Below, piece after piece: positions 23,291 through 35,789 of a stretch of 64,000 nucleotides of DNA (position 1 is its first letter; every line of letters begins with the position of its first letter). The position numbers were made by a program, and so were the translations under genes. The notes under the pieces are model-generated. The model searched no databases and was not told where the DNA came from. It saw only the letters and a program-made list of their open reading frames with translations. The stretch is from Microcebus murinus (lineage: Eukaryota; Chordata; Mammalia; Primates; Cheirogaleidae), in NCBI RefSeq assembly GCF_040939455.1, contig NC_134104.1, positions 147,286,501 to 147,350,500 on the forward strand, in the 5' to 3' direction.

Positions 23291-23301
23291 CCTGTCAAAG
23301 C

Positions 23302-23317
23302 AGGTCAATTCAGGTCA
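23302..23317 (+). promoter_or_regulatory. Perfect DR4 nuclear-receptor half-site pair
   Basis: Two exact AGGTCA hexamers separated by four bases (attc). DR4 is the binding geometry of thyroid-hormone receptor, LXR and CAR/PXR heterodimers with RXR. It is not inside an Alu, whose AGGTCA copies have a different context. Function is inferred from the motif only. Confidence 0.4.
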
Positions 23318-23529
23318 AACCATTTAAACCACATAGCTACTAGTTATCCCTCCCAAATCTTATTGTCTCCAAACTAAATATTCCTGTTTTTATAAAATCA
23401 TTCTTAAAATGATTTTCAGTGCCCTCTTCACCCTTATCTAGCTCATCTCCAGTCTGCCAATATTGCCATTAAGCCATGGCATCTAGAATTTACCAGGTAA
23501 TCCAATGCAGTTAGCAGATTGCAAATCAC

Positions 23530-24056
23530 TCCTGCTCTGGGTACAGTACGGGGTGGATATTTCCTGTTTGTCTTTTCAGGTCCACTTTCCAAACTTCTCC
23601 CTGCTGGTCTGGGCCTGGAAGGTGGGCTGGTGTGACCTGAATGGGCTCTATCCAGGGGCTCCCTCGCTGGCTGCCTTCTGGTAGGATTTGGCCAATGAAA
23701 GGCTCAAAAGAGACTCAGAGGGTGGGAAGAGAGTGAGGTTCTGGTCTTTATTCCCCTGAGTCCTTTCTGCTCTGCCCCTCTGCTCGAGCCCACAGCTTTT
23801 CCAGGTGGGTCTCTCCAGCAAGGCTTCTCTTCTGGCTCCCTTATTTGGTCCTTGAGATGTAGGGATGGCAACAGCTCCCACTTTTGTACTGTCCTCGGTT
23901 TCCTTTAATCATTCTCACACTTTTGTAAATAGTTCTATATTAAATGCTCCCTAATTACCCCATATGACTTTGCCAGCTGTTTCCTAGGCATGTGCATTTT
24001 ATGAAACATCCAGGTGTTTCTCACGCACATTATATTTGAGAACCATTGACTGAGAA
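23530..24056. mobile_element. Ancient repeats: unassigned relic plus MER5A-like end
   Basis: The 23.53-23.98 kb part (cctgctggtctgggcctgg, tggcaacagctcccactttt, taaatagttctatattaaatgctccc) resembles a common old consensus I cannot name. The right 70 bp, ending atatttgagaaccattgact, match the terminal end of a MER5A-type hAT MITE. Confidence 0.35.
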
Positions 24057-25004
24057 GTGCTGAAGTGGCCAAATGGAATTCCCACCAGCTTTTTATATTA
24101 TGTTATAGAAACAATGGCACACATGGTGCAAGAATCCCTCTTCTTCCCTCCCAGTGTAGTCTGGCTGGATATCTATGCAGCTATCAATGAATTGCTTTGA
24201 AATTAACCTTATGTATGCAGCAAATCCTGCCTGGAAACCAGAGGCTGGGCATAGGGGAAGGAGGCTGAGACTTTGATGAACAGGGGCTGGTGGAGTCACA
24301 GGAATGAAGAGCTGAGCAGTCAGGACAACCCTTCCCCGAGGGGGCTTGCTCAGGGACAGTGACAGAGGAGGCTGGTGCCCATCCCAGGGCTGACCAGTAA
24401 GTGTGAAGGTGCCTGCGGCAGAGAGGACAACACAGAAGGGATATTGGACATGCCACCTTTTTTGAAAAATGTACCAGAAAAAGTTACCACTGAGGCTGGG
24501 GGAAGATGACACTTATTTATAGTTGCTTTCCCATTGCTTTGTTTTGTTTAATGCAAAGTTCTATTCAGGGTCAACTTATAGCAACCAATACTAGCTGCTG
24601 CCTAGGTTGCTGCAGAGGCCTACCCATGGGGCCACACTGTCACTCTCTCTCCAGCAGTTCATTGTCCCTGGGGCAGCCTGAGTGATGTTTTAAAATGCAA
24701 ATCAGCCCCCCTCACTCCTCTCAGTAAAGGTTAAGACTGATTTCCTACTGCACTTAGGGGAAGGCACACAGAGGTAACACGCCCCCAGGGTCCTGCTTCC
24801 TTCTTGGGCTTGTTTATCTGTTTGTTTATTTCCTTCAACTTCTGAGTGGATGACTTGGTTAGATGAGCAAACTATAAGAGCAGAGCTCACTTGAACAGGG
24901 TTAGTGTTGATGCATATAGAAGAACGACCTCCAAGTTGCGCAACCCCATGCCGTCTGCTGGAAGGGGGTGGGACAGAAGGGAGCCAGGTACATTGGTGTC
25001 TTAG
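24057..25004. other. Unique DNA, no gene recognised
   Basis: The 139-residue minus-strand frame (24512-24093) has a parallel open frame on the same strand and no matching family. Confidence 0.4.
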
Positions 25005-25400
25005 GACAGTGCTGTTTAACGGAAATAGGACATGATGAGCCTGTTATGTCATTTACGATTTTGTAGTGGCCACGTTAAAAAGCTCTTACTCGTGGGGGGA
25101 GGGGGGCATGGGCAATATATGTAACCTTAACACTTGTACCCCCATAATACGCTAAAATAAAGAAAAAAAAATAATCAGGTAAAATAAAATTTAACAATTA
25201 ACTTAAAAAATATCAAATAGGTAATAATAAAGCTGTGCTCAAAGGAAAATAGTTTTACCCTACTTTAGGTTTTCAGTTTATACTTAAATCAATCCAAATG
25301 AAATAATATTAAAAATAGAGTTACGCCACACTAGCCACATTTTTTTAAGTGCTCCGTAGTCACATGGGCTAGTGGCTCCTACACCGTGCAACGCAGTCCT
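25005..25400. mobile_element. hAT-type MITE (MER3/MER33-like), interrupted
   Basis: Same family as at 7.6 kb: cagtgctgtttaacggaaatagg, ttttgtagtggccacgttaaaaa, then after an L1 insertion taatcaggtaaaataaaatttaac, ending ccacactagccacatttttttaagtgctccgtagtcacatgggctagtggctcc. The two halves join at the insertion point. Confidence 0.65.
25079..25171 (+). mobile_element. L1 3' end inserted in the hAT MITE
   Basis: Reads ggggggcatgggcaatatatgtaaccttaacacttgtacccccataata, then an AATAAA-like end and an A-rich tail. This is the extreme 3' end of a strepsirrhine-type L1, 5'-truncated to about 90 bp, lying between collinear halves of the older MITE. Confidence 0.75.
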
Positions 25401-26335
25401 AGGGCTCTGCTGCTGCACCCCGCTTTTCCCAGCTGCATAGAGGGTGCCCTGTCTCTGCTGCTTTCTCATCTCCCTTTAGAACCTCTCTCCACTGCTTTCC
25501 TTCTCCCTCTCACCCTCCCAGCCCCTCAGAACTGTCATCCTCCCAGCCTTCCTTCTCCCCAAGCTCTCCTTGGTGTTCCTCCAACCTCCCTCTTGGAAGG
25601 GAAGAAGGTGGATTAAAGGCATTTGCAGGGAGGTGTAAATGAGGCTTGATACAAATCTCCTATCCCAAATTACCCTCTAATTACTGGAAGAGGGTGGGAA
25701 CCAAGTGCAATGAATTCTGCTCTGGAGCTTTTACTTAATCCGGGGGTATAATGTTCAAGGACTCAGCCTGGTGACCACGAAAACTCCCTGCCCTCTCTCC
25801 CTCAGCCCCTCCCTTGCCCTTGCTCACCCTGGCAAGCCAAGGCCTCAGAACTCAGTCAGCACGAGTTTACAAATAGTAAAATAGCTGCGATGTGTACAGC
25901 ATGGATAATGTCAGACCTCATACCCTGGCTTCTGTAATCCCCAGAATGATCCAACAAGGGAGCCCATTGTCATCCCATTCACGTGGACTCCGAGGGCGCA
26001 GCCAGGATGGGGATGTGAGTCTGTGTGACCAGAGCCAGGGCTGGCCTGGACACCAGTCCCTCTTGGGGACCTCAGCTGTCTGGCAGATGAGGACAGATGT
26101 CTGAGCAGCAAAACCATGTGAGAAAGGCTGGTTTGGGGGAGGCTCCCAGAGAGCTGTGCAGCCACTGAGTATCCATGGCAAAGTGTGTGCAGATTATAAG
26201 GACAGAGACTTCTACCCATAGGGGCTTTTGTCTCCAAAGAGGACAGATTCAGTGTTACCTACAGCTGCTAGAAATGGTGATCTCTGAGATGTTCCACTTC
26301 TGTTCCCTACAAAGGCTTGTTTTCTTGTTGATAAT
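25401..26335. other. Unique DNA, no gene recognised
   Basis: GC-moderate; overlapping frames at 25.89-26.24 kb on both strands without coding support. Confidence 0.4.
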
Positions 26336-26339
26336 ATTC

Positions 26340-26935
26340 TTTTACTTTAAAAAAAAAATTGAGATATCATTTAAAAAAGTACACTTTGATAAATTTTGAC
26401 AGCTGCAAATCTCCCTGTGTAACCATTACCCCAATCAAGATATAGAACATTTCCATTACCCCAGAAAGTACCCTCATACCTTCTTCCAGGTAATGCTTCT
26501 TGCAGGGACAAAAACCATTCTAACCTCATCACTATAGATTATATAATTATGCCTTTTCTTGAACTTCATAAAAATCTGATCATGTAGGATGCATTTTTTT
26601 TTTTTTATGTCTGACTTCTGCTTGACATTATGTTTGTGAGATTCTCTTTTGTTGTATCGGTAATTCATTCTCCCATTAAAAGAAGTAGCTCAGTTCACTT
26701 TTTTTGTCATGCCTTCTTGATGGGCCTTTGGGTAACAACTTTCAATGTTTGCCTATTATGACCAAAGCAGTTATGTTCTTTGGGGGTCATATGTAGGCAT
26801 TTCTCTAGGGTACATACCTATGAGTGGAATTGCTGGTCTGTAGGGTAGGTGTATGTTTAACTTTATTAGAAACCATCAAATGTTTTTCCAAAGTGGCTGT
26901 ACTGTACCTATAGCAACATCTTACAAGGTCCTGGT
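26340..26935 (-). mobile_element. Old L1 3' region, reverse orientation
   Basis: Antisense to the L1 ORF2 end and 3' UTR: aattgagatatcattt, gtacactttgataaattttgacagctg, accattaccccaatcaagatatagaac, ggtacatacctatgagtggaattgctgg, ccatcaaatgtttttccaaagtggctgtac. Confidence 0.8.
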
Positions 26936-27289
26936 TCCTTGGCCAAGCAGTTGGCAGGTCTACCTGGTAACAAGATCACAGTAGCCTGATGGGTTTGCTT
27001 GTGCACCCTCAGTCTGGATGTGGGTCAACAGAATCCCGGCTTGAACCAATTTAAATTAAAAGAGGAGGTGTCACTGGCTACTGTAGCCCATTGTGGGGAG
27101 GCCCAGGCATCTTGAACCAGGGACCCGCCATCCTGTCTCTCAATTCTGCTCCTCTCTGTCTGCAATTGGCCTTCTTCCAAACTGGCCTTTTCCACACAGC
27201 TGAGATATGGGGTTCCCTCCTTACGGCTTTGCAAGCATTTGGAGTCGTCCGGCCCGAAGATAAAAGATGCTGAGAATTAAAACTATCCT

Positions 27290-27965
27290 AAGATGCCATT
27301 TTTTAACTTGTCAGATTTGGCAAAATCTCAAAGTATGATAGCACTGTCTATTGACATAGCTATGGGAAATGGCAGTTGCACACATTGCACGTGAGAGTGA
27401 AAAATTGGTCCAACCCATAGAAAGGGAAATTAGCACTATGCATCAGGACAAGTAATCCCACTTCTAGGAATTTATCATACAAATATTCTCAGACATGCAA
27501 AACAATGCATGTTCAACGTTATCACTGCAATGACGGTTGAAATAGCAAAGACAAGAAACAACATAAATGTCCATCTAAACGGCACCAATTAAATAGCATA
27601 TAGTACATATATTCAATGGAATACTCTGTAGCTTTCCTATTAAAAAATACAGGTGAGGAAGTACTTCATCCAATGATATGGAAAGATCCCATCAAGATAC
27701 AATGTTAAAAGAAAAAAAAAATCCAGGAGCAGAAAATGTGCACCTTAAGCCACCATTTGTGTGACAAAAGAAGGATAATAAATTTGTACTTGCTCGTATA
27801 TGCACAAAGAACTATGGAAGTTTGCCCTAAGAAGTGCCTGGTTATGGGAGAACTAGGGAAAGAGAGAGAACGAGACTTTTTACTGTATACCTTCTCTTTT
27901 TGACAGTTTGATTTTTTGAACGTATTACCTAGTTAAAATAGTAAATACTTTCATTTTTTTTTTTA
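27290..27965 (+). mobile_element. Old L1 3' region
   Basis: Sense orientation: aatcccacttctaggaatttatc, ataaatgtccatctaaacggc, ttcaatggaatactctgtagc, gatatggaaagatcccatcaagata, tttgtgtgacaaaagaagg. Frames are decayed. Confidence 0.75.
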
Positions 27966-29075
27966 AGTTAAAAATTTTAGCCCTGATTGTCTTGGCTTAA
28001 GAATGTGCTTGTCTCTGTCTGAACCAATTGACTATGTCTGGGGTGCGGTACTATTTTTGGCAGCCTCCACTAGAAGAGGTTGAAGGAACGTTTCTGAGGA
28101 GAAGAGGAGTACTGTTCTGAGCAGATAAAACTAAAACTGCCTCCTATAGTCAGGTAGCAGGGTCAGGAGAATCCCGAAGGTGAGGTCCAAGGTGGTCTGG
28201 GGACACTTTCTGGGCACTGAGGAAAGATCTTTGGAGCCCGAGGTGAAGTCCTGCCACAATGCTGCTTAGCAATTCTATTGGCCTCCCCTCCCCTTGCCTG
28301 TCTAGTCCCCTGGAATTAAAGGTCACTGGTAGAAGCTCCTTTTCTGCTTGCATCGGGGAGCTCTAAGGGGACTTTGAAGGTACAGGGAGTCTCCTTCTGT
28401 TGTTGACATCCTTATCCTCAGGCCCTCCTATTTTACTAGTGTAACTGGTCCCACCATGCCCCAACCACACACACCTAGTCTTTTCTTTACAATACTTCCA
28501 GTCTTACTTGGTTTTGGTTCTTGGCTTTATCCTTTACTTTCCCATGTAGAACAACCTCGCCTTCTGCTCCAGACCACGTCTGTCCTAAGCAGATCATGAG
28601 ATGGGGTTTTCCTGCATGTGACTTAGTGGGGGAGAGCTCTCAGGAGGAAGGGAGGGAAGGAAGTAGGATGGGGCAGGTGACAGAACTAAAATGGATGTCG
28701 TCAGGGCTGGAGTTGGCTTCAGCCTGATCCTGCTGGGAGCTTTGGGGTATGGACTGCACCAGAGTTGTTCCCACTTTGAGGCAAGGGCGCCTGTGTTTGT
28801 ATCGCTGTGCAAATAAGTCATTGGTTGATGGCGGTGGCAAGATGGCTGCTCTTTGGCTGGCCCAGGACAGTTTTCCAGAGAAGGGGCAGGGGCCAATGCT
28901 CACGGCTGCTGGCGGATGGGTGTACCTGCCCAGTAGGGGATCTGGAAGAGGCACCCACAGTGTGCAGTGTTGGCTTGGTTGAGTCTCTTTGGGGGAGCAC
29001 TTCCTTCTGAGCCCTATAAGATGACATTTACTTAGTTGCTATTTCTTCCAGCCTATCCTTCCCTGCCTCCCACTC
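27966..29075. other. Unique DNA, no gene recognised
   Basis: 28.6-29.0 kb holds overlapping frames of 60-104 codons on both strands, an artefact of G/C-rich composition. No splice-flanked open exon stood out. Confidence 0.4.
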
Positions 29076-29079
29076 ACAG

Positions 29080-29330
29080 AGCTGCATTAGTTCAAAGCAA
29101 ATCCCAAACATCATAGTATTTTGTCTGTAAATACTTAAGCACTTATCTTGAATAGTTTAAGATATTTTTCATAATCCCAATACTATTATTAAGCAGTCTG
29201 TATTTAAATTTCCCAGACTGTGTCAAAAGTGTCTTTTTATTGGTATTTTGTTTAAGGGAGGATTCAAACAAGGTCTACACCTTGTATTTGATTTACCATT
29301 CATCTCTAACACCCTTCCCCTCACTTTCTT
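29080..29330. mobile_element. Old L1-like 3' UTR fragment
   Basis: Contains caaagcaaatcccaaacatcatagtattttgtctgtaaatac, aatttcccagactgtgtcaaaagtgtctttttattgg, caaacaaggtctacacc, phrases of a common decayed L1 3' module. Orientation and subfamily unsure. Confidence 0.4.
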
Positions 29331-31400
29331 ATGTCATTTATTTGTTAAAGAAATCAGAGCATTGGGCCTGTAGAATTTCCATATTCTTGTCTTAGCTGGT
29401 TGCATTTTCATTGTGTTGTTTAGCATGTTCCTCTATCCTCTGTGCTTATTGTAAACCAGTAGTTAGGGAGGCAGTAGGGGTGCTCACTGCTACTGAGTTG
29501 TCACTGCTTCTAGACCCTTCCAAAGGACAGAGATAGGAAACAGGCATGTTTTAGAAAGAAAAATATGTCGTGAGTTCATATTGTTTTTTCTCATTTCTAA
29601 ATTTAGGATTATGTGGCTTTCTACTAAATCTTTTAATTTTATATTTCTTTCTTTTTTCCTATGCTGAAAATTTTATTCCTAACAAGAATTACTTAATTAC
29701 TTATTATCTATCTACCTATCTAGATACATTTCTTTCTGAATAGTTCATCAATATTATTTTAATTTTGGCCAAGGCCCCATGGCCCCAGAATAGTCACCCA
29801 ATATGCCCTAGCTCTGTCTACGCAACTGTAAAATAGATATGGCAGTCTTTGCCTTTCCCCTTAACATAGTGTGGCAGGATCAAATGAGACAATGAGTGGA
29901 AGAGTCTTTTGTAAAGAGAGGAAAGCACCCACTGAAGGCGGGCAGCCACTGTAGAGTCCTGTGAAAAAGTTCCAAGGGGTATTGAGCATGGGTTATATTA
30001 AGGGAACCAATTTACAGATCCTTAATTTCCATCCACATATTTCTCTGGTTTGCTTTGCCTGAGAGCACCTCTGAGATTATAACATCTGTTGTCTCACTTT
30101 ATTGTTTTTTAAAAAGAAGCAAAACAGGCACACACACTCCTTACTCACTCTGAATCTGACTGTGGCAGTATTGCCACATGGTGTGCAAACATCAGGGAGA
30201 ATGGGGGGAAAATAAGAGAAAGAGTTCTTTATAGTTTAGCCAAGATTCTGTATTTCCCCATCTTGTGTACTTTATGTTAAGGGAGAAGATGGCCTAGAAA
30301 ACAGCATTTTGACAAACATTAGGATGTTCTGAATATACACGTATGGTAGTCAGAGTGGTGAGAGGCAAGACATTTTCTTTCTCGAAGTTGAGTCCAATGA
30401 CAGCAAAGCAAAGGGAGCGTCAATCAGAAACATTGAATGCTAGGGGGAAAAAAGGACACAGCCCTTTCAAATGTACTTAAATGTAAGCAGAACTTTTCCA
30501 CTACACTCAGCACTGATCCTAGGCCAGGTCTTTAGCTCAAAGGAAGAGCACCAAAGTATAGCCCAGGCATATAGGTTACTGACACTGACTAATTTAAATG
30601 TAACTGTAAGGTTTTCCAAGACGTTTGCAATTTTCAAGATACATCAAATGAAACAGGCAGATAAAAATGGTAGGTGACTTGTTTCAGATGCAGTGCATGT
30701 TATTCAAAAAGGTAATTTAAAATCCATTTTATGAAATCATATCATGAAATAATCCAGTGATAGCTATTGCTCATTGTATTTTGCCATATAAAATATTTAA
30801 TATTTTCTACTTCCTATTAACAAGAATAATATTATTCTAGCTTCAGACTGATTAATTTTTAGCAGAATATACCTTTCTCTTTCATTGAGTGCATATGAAA
30901 AGTTAGATCATATTTCATCTCATTAGGAGATGCATTTCTAATTATCTTTAACTTTTTATGTTTAAAAAATGATCGAAATTGGTAGCATTTTAATGCAGTT
31001 TTGATCAGTTGTGTGATAATTCAAATCCAGAAGCAATTTTTTAAGCATGAAGAACCTTAAGGTCACAAGAATAAAATACATTTTTAATGTATGAAATGTA
31101 CATATCTAATATATTTTTAATGTATGATAGGGTGATCAATAAAATATTTTCAAAGTTTAAAAGTATATTAAATTATGGTAAAGGTTTGTGGAGGAAATAT
31201 AAAAGAAATATGAATTCAAGGAGAAAAGGGGAAAATGTAAACATTTCTCAACAGTAAAGATGAGCTTATTTATATATTTTAAATTGGATGCTGATGGATA
31301 TGAAGTCATTATGAGCGCCAGATTCCCTTTAATAATTTAAGACAGATAGTGTTATTTTTAAATGTCAATATTTGCAGTAAAATGAAAATTATATCCCTTG
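29331..31400. other. AT-rich, mostly unique DNA
   Basis: 30.3-31.4 kb is strongly AT-rich (gattaatttttagcag, ctaattatctttaac, tttaatattttctac) with little recognisable repeat content. A MIR-like piece is possible at 29.81-29.93 kb (acgcaactgtaaaatagatatgg). The region could be conserved noncoding DNA, but that needs alignment to judge. Confidence 0.4.
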
Positions 31401-31714
31401 CAATCACTTAAACTTATAATGAAAACTTTTACTCATGAACTTAAAAATATGCAAGGGTGTACAGTTTTTCAAGATTCTTTTTGAGATGTTCATGTAAGCA
31501 AAACTTTGCAGAGCACTGAACTTTGGGAAGGCCACAGTTGCAGACAGGAGGTGCTGCCCTCTCCTTCCTGGGCCCCTCCCGACCCCCTTCCCAGTCCCAG
31601 GCCAACTGGACAGGATGCTCTGCGTCTGCCTGAGCAGTCTCCAGCCAGCCTGCACACAAAATTACTTTTTCTTCTTTAGTCAACTGCCTGTCAATAATAT
31701 TAATAATAAGAAGC

Positions 31715-32205
31715 AAATAGCACATCAGCTAGCTATTGCCACAATTATATTGCATGAAAAAATAACTGGAAAACCTCAGTGGCATGCAACAATAAATACT
31801 TATTTCAGGTTATCAATCTGTGGGTTGGCTGGACAGTTCTGTTCATCTTGCCCAGGCTCTGTTGATTTCAGCTTATGCATCTACTGTCACTTGTCTTGGC
31901 CCCGCACGATCTCTCATCCTCCAGGAGGCCAGTTTGGGCTGGCTGATCGTCGTGGCAGCTGGGCAGTGTCCTGAGAGAGAAAAGCATGCGGGGCCACTTG
32001 AAGGCTCACTCAGCACCGGTGTTCTATCACTTCTACATGCTGTTGGCCCAAGCAAGTCTCAAGCTGTCCCAGATCCAATGGGAGGGGCAGTAGTCTCCAC
32101 CTCTTAATGGAAGGAGCTACAGAAGGGCATGGATACAGGAAGAAACATGGAATCAGGGCTATTTTTGCAATAAATCTATCACAAACAATAATAGTTACTA
32201 TGACT
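31715..32205 (-). mobile_element. Ancient LTR-like repeat, probably reverse
   Basis: Begins tagctattgccacaatt and contains aacctcagtggcatgcaacaataaatacttatttc, gttggctggacagttctg and tgggaggggcagtagtctcc, like a dispersed MaLR/ERVL-type consensus. Family not assigned. Confidence 0.35.
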
Positions 32206-33345
32206 TAGGTCCTTGTAATGAGCCAAACAATGTGATTAGATACTTTAAATGTTTGAACACCTCAAAAGGGTGGGGAATCTAACGGTGTGTATTCTTTTTT
32301 TTTTTTTTGCCAGCTGCTCCTCTTCTCTCATAGATGCTCTGAAAGCTGCTTTTCTTTCCCCCAATGAGACAGCAACAGAGACTGGAGGAAGCTGTAGGCC
32401 ACAGTGACCAACAGGAAAGTTAGGACACACGCTGCAGAGTAATGTTCTGTTCCCCAAACCAGGTAAGGCTGGGGCTGGTGGGCAGGAGAGGAAAAGGCAG
32501 ACTGGGGAGGCAGGTGCAGTGGGGACTGTGGATGCTCAGAGCGAGGGAGAGAAGAAGGGCCCCATGTATTTAGGGTGAGGAATGGTGGAAGGAGCTGTAC
32601 ACACTTCCCCTTAAGTGTGGAACCCCCCAGCCCACCGTCTGGGGCTGGAAGCCAATCCGCCAGAGCCCTCTGCAGCCCCTCTGAACAGAGCCTGGTGAAT
32701 TTGAACTGTTTGCATGGCATGAGCAATACAGGTGAATCTTATACCTTGACCGAGATAGAGTGGAATGGAACTGTCTGGTAATTTCCTTATGTGCCAAGGC
32801 AGCAGTAGACCGAGTGCCACTGTATGGTTGGCTGCTGTTGTCTGATCACTTATGATGGGCCATGCACTGTGCTGAGTTCTGCACTTGCATTGCTTCATTT
32901 AATCTCACAATTATCCAGAAAAGAGTAATTTAGGCTGCAGGATGGGTACTGATCTTGGTCAGCACTGCAGGCTTTCTTCCTTATATTTGGAGAGGGGAAG
33001 AGAGAAAGAAACAGAACCCCGTTCGGTCCAACCTTATCCAATAAGACTGTGTGCCCAAGCTTTATTCAGTAACTGTGTACCAAGGGAACGCCAGTGCCGA
33101 TTAGCTTAGGCCTGGGTTGCTGAATCAACCACTGGCAAGGGGATGGGGTTATTATGCTTGGCTGAGACCAACCCGGGCTTACCTCTAGAGCAAGGATCAA
33201 TTTTTCAAATCATATTGGAACTGCTCAACAGAGGAAGGGTGGAATGGAATTTGGAGGGGTCATTCACAAAGTCATGTGCTGTCATTATCCTCACACCACA
33301 GAAGAAGCAGCTGAAGCTTCAGGAAGAGAAGGGAGAAGAAGCCGT
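32206..33345. other. Unique DNA; splice-like noncoding segment
   Basis: A strong acceptor (long T run, then ctcctcttctctcatag, ending 32333) is paired with CCAG|GTAAGG at 32462/32463. The 129 bases between have stops in all three frames, so at most this is a noncoding-RNA exon. Confidence 0.3.
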
Positions 33346-33349
33346 GGGG

Positions 33350-33470
33350 TGTGTAAAGAACATTAGCTGGCAGACAACTGGGTTCAAGTCCCAGCCCTGC
33401 CGGAGGCTGCTGGGGGAGGCTGGGAGCCTCACTTCACCCCTGTGGTCTTTCATCCTCCCCTGCCTTTGGG
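33350..33470 (+). mobile_element. MIR SINE, 5' half
   Basis: Reads gtaaagaacattagctggcagacaactgggttcaagtcccagccctgccgg, the tRNA-like head with its B-box (gttcaagtccc). Confidence 0.65.
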
Positions 33471-34261
33471 TGGCTTCTCTCCATGGTTCTCTCTGGTGCC
33501 ACGTCCTGTGGCTGAGAATCTGTGACCCGTTCTAGGTCACGAGGCCACCAAGTGGGAAGTAGTAACCTTGATCTCCCAGGTCATGGCACTTCCCACTCTG
33601 TTGCGAAACATCTGCTCTGCATTTTAAAATAAGAGACTCCATGGCCTCATTTGAGGAACATAGATGGGCCCATTTCCCTGTTTTGTTTAGCCAGTATGAT
33701 GCCCACATTGACCCCTTGGATGCACGTCTAACTGACTCCTTCTACTCCTAAGTTCAAGCAGTCACTGAGGGGCAAAATAAGGAAGTGTGTTGGTTTGAGT
33801 CTCCTGAAGTCACGGGCACCCTTGCCATGAACTCCTGTCCTGAGGGACCCCCAGGACTCCCTGTTATTTGTTCAGGGCTGAAATCCTGGACAGAGGGGGC
33901 TGAAAGGCCAACCCCCACAGCCTTTAGTCTCTGCCCCAAGGATTCTTTAATTCCTCTCCTGAGAAGATGCAGGTAGAAGGGGATGATGCTTTCTTGTAAC
34001 CAAGGGATGTTACCTGATGGAGGAAGAAGAGGCAATTAAACATGGATCTGAAGATGGCCTTTTAGTGCTAGGCCAGTCTCCCTGACAGGCCACCGCTTGT
34101 CTGGAGGGAAAGGACAGGGTGGTGACTGGGTGTCACCAGTGTGACCTGAGCCCAGTGGTTGGTTTCACTGGCTCTCTGCATTGTGTTTGTGAGGCCCGCA
34201 GGGTCAGTCTCACACTGTCTTGGCCTCTGTGCTGTCTGAGTGAAGCCAACACAGGACAGCC
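33471..34261. other. Unique DNA, no gene recognised
   Basis: No repeat or coding assignment could be supported. Confidence 0.4.
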
Positions 34262-34640
34262 TTCAGGTTCAGGGCCAGGCTCTCCCGGCAGCAGATCTTG
34301 AGATCAGGATTCTAAGGAAGGTAGTTTATCTGGAAGACGATATGCTGGGACACACCCAGGGACAGCAGGGACATGATTATGTAGGGAAGGGAAGGAAGCC
34401 AATCAAAGGTACATTTTCAAGCCGCTCACCTCTGTGGGTATCTGGGGCTTCATCGGCCTGGGGAATTCTGGGAGCCGGTGTAGAACACGCGCCTCCGTTA
34501 TTCCATCCCGGGATGAGGGGGCTGCGGTATTTAACCACCACCTCCCACTGGTGCTCCAACAGGGCACCAGCTATGGGGACCCTGTGGGCATCGCTGGCTC
34601 TGGTGGCCAGAGGGAGCCTTTAGGCAAAGAGACACAGGGG
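34262..34640 (+). mobile_element. Ancient LTR-like repeat fragment, family unassigned
   Basis: Pattern gaaggtagtttatctggaag, gggacagcagggacatgattatgtagggaaggg, tcaaaggtacattttcaag, then ggcaccagctatggg. Broadly parallel to the piece at 3.24-3.52 kb. Confidence 0.3.
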
Positions 34641-34869
34641 CTGGCATGAATGGAATGATAAAAAGTGAGGGTAGGCGGGTGAGGCAGGTTCCATAGAAGG
34701 CTTCGGTGATTCCCTCTCTGGAAGCTACAAAGAACTACAGGGACGTCAGCGTTGACAGGAGCAGCAGCACCCGGCAGAGGAGACCCTTCCTGTCCCTGGA
34801 GAGCAATTGTCCTCACTGCACAGACTGACACTCAAGACCAGCCAGCACAACTTGGCCTCCCATGCCCTA

Positions 34870-35290
34870 CCACGCTCCTTTGGCCTGTTCTCCCCAGTCC
34901 CCTCGTTGCCCACAGCCTTGCACAGACTCTGTCTCCACTTTCCTTTGTTTGCCCAAATGTCCCCTGCTCTCTCCTTTGTGCATGGCCTGGCTCCACCCAA
35001 TCCTTGAAGCTCGAGTCAGGTCCCACCTTTTATCCCAGGTCTTTTTTTTTAATCATCTGTCCTTCAGATGTCCTGCATTTGTCTGAACCCCTTGCACCCT
35101 CCTGTCATTGCCTTTCCTTTGTCATGCTATTTATTGCATCGTCTTTTCACACAACTGTCTGCGTGGGGGTCTAGTTTTCTCCATTCGACAACATATGGTA
35201 GGAATTTGTGCCCTGTTTCTGTCACGCCCCAGTGGCTAGCACAGGGCTGTGCAGCAGCCTAAAGCACAGATGCTTTAGAAATGTTTCCAA
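34870..35290 (+). mobile_element. L2 LINE 3' region
   Basis: Shows ctccacccaatccttgaagctcgagtcaggtcccacctttt, gtcatgctatttattgcatcg, aacatatggtaggaatttgtgccctg, and ccccagtggctagcacagggctgtgcagcag. The overlapping frames here are composition artefacts. Confidence 0.6.
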
Positions 35291-35789
35291 TCTCGGATGG
35301 TTTATTAACCAAGATTTTGGTTTGGCTACTAAGAGAGGCCAAAATAACAGTGGCTTCCACAAGGAGACATTTTAACTCTCTGTCATTAAAGATAAGCAGC
35401 AGGTTTAACTGGTGGGTGGCCCAGAGCAGCTGTCCTGCCTGAGGGTAACCAAGGACCCAAGGTCCTTTTATCATTGTCCCATCAAGCTGTGTGGGTCTTG
35501 TTGGCGTGGTCAAACTGACATGTCCCTGAGATTGAGATTGTGGCATCTGACCCTCAGATAGTGGGAAAGAAGAAGTGGAGAGCAAGCAGCTCCCTTTTTA
35601 AGGATGTGACTTGGAAGTTAGTCACACTAATCATTTCTGGACTAGAATTTGGCAGATGGCCACGCCGAGCTCAAGGGAGGCTGGGAAATGTTGTCTGTGG
35701 CTTTGTGGCTAAAATTGGGGGTAACTTAGTTCTAAAAGGAAGAGTGGATGTCGAGAGAGAGGGCTTGTAAATCTATTAGCTTTACTTCA

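Noticed and set aside
32334..32462. Segment with strong acceptor and donor
   Set aside because: Stops occur in all three frames, so it cannot be an internal coding exon. At most it is a noncoding-RNA exon.
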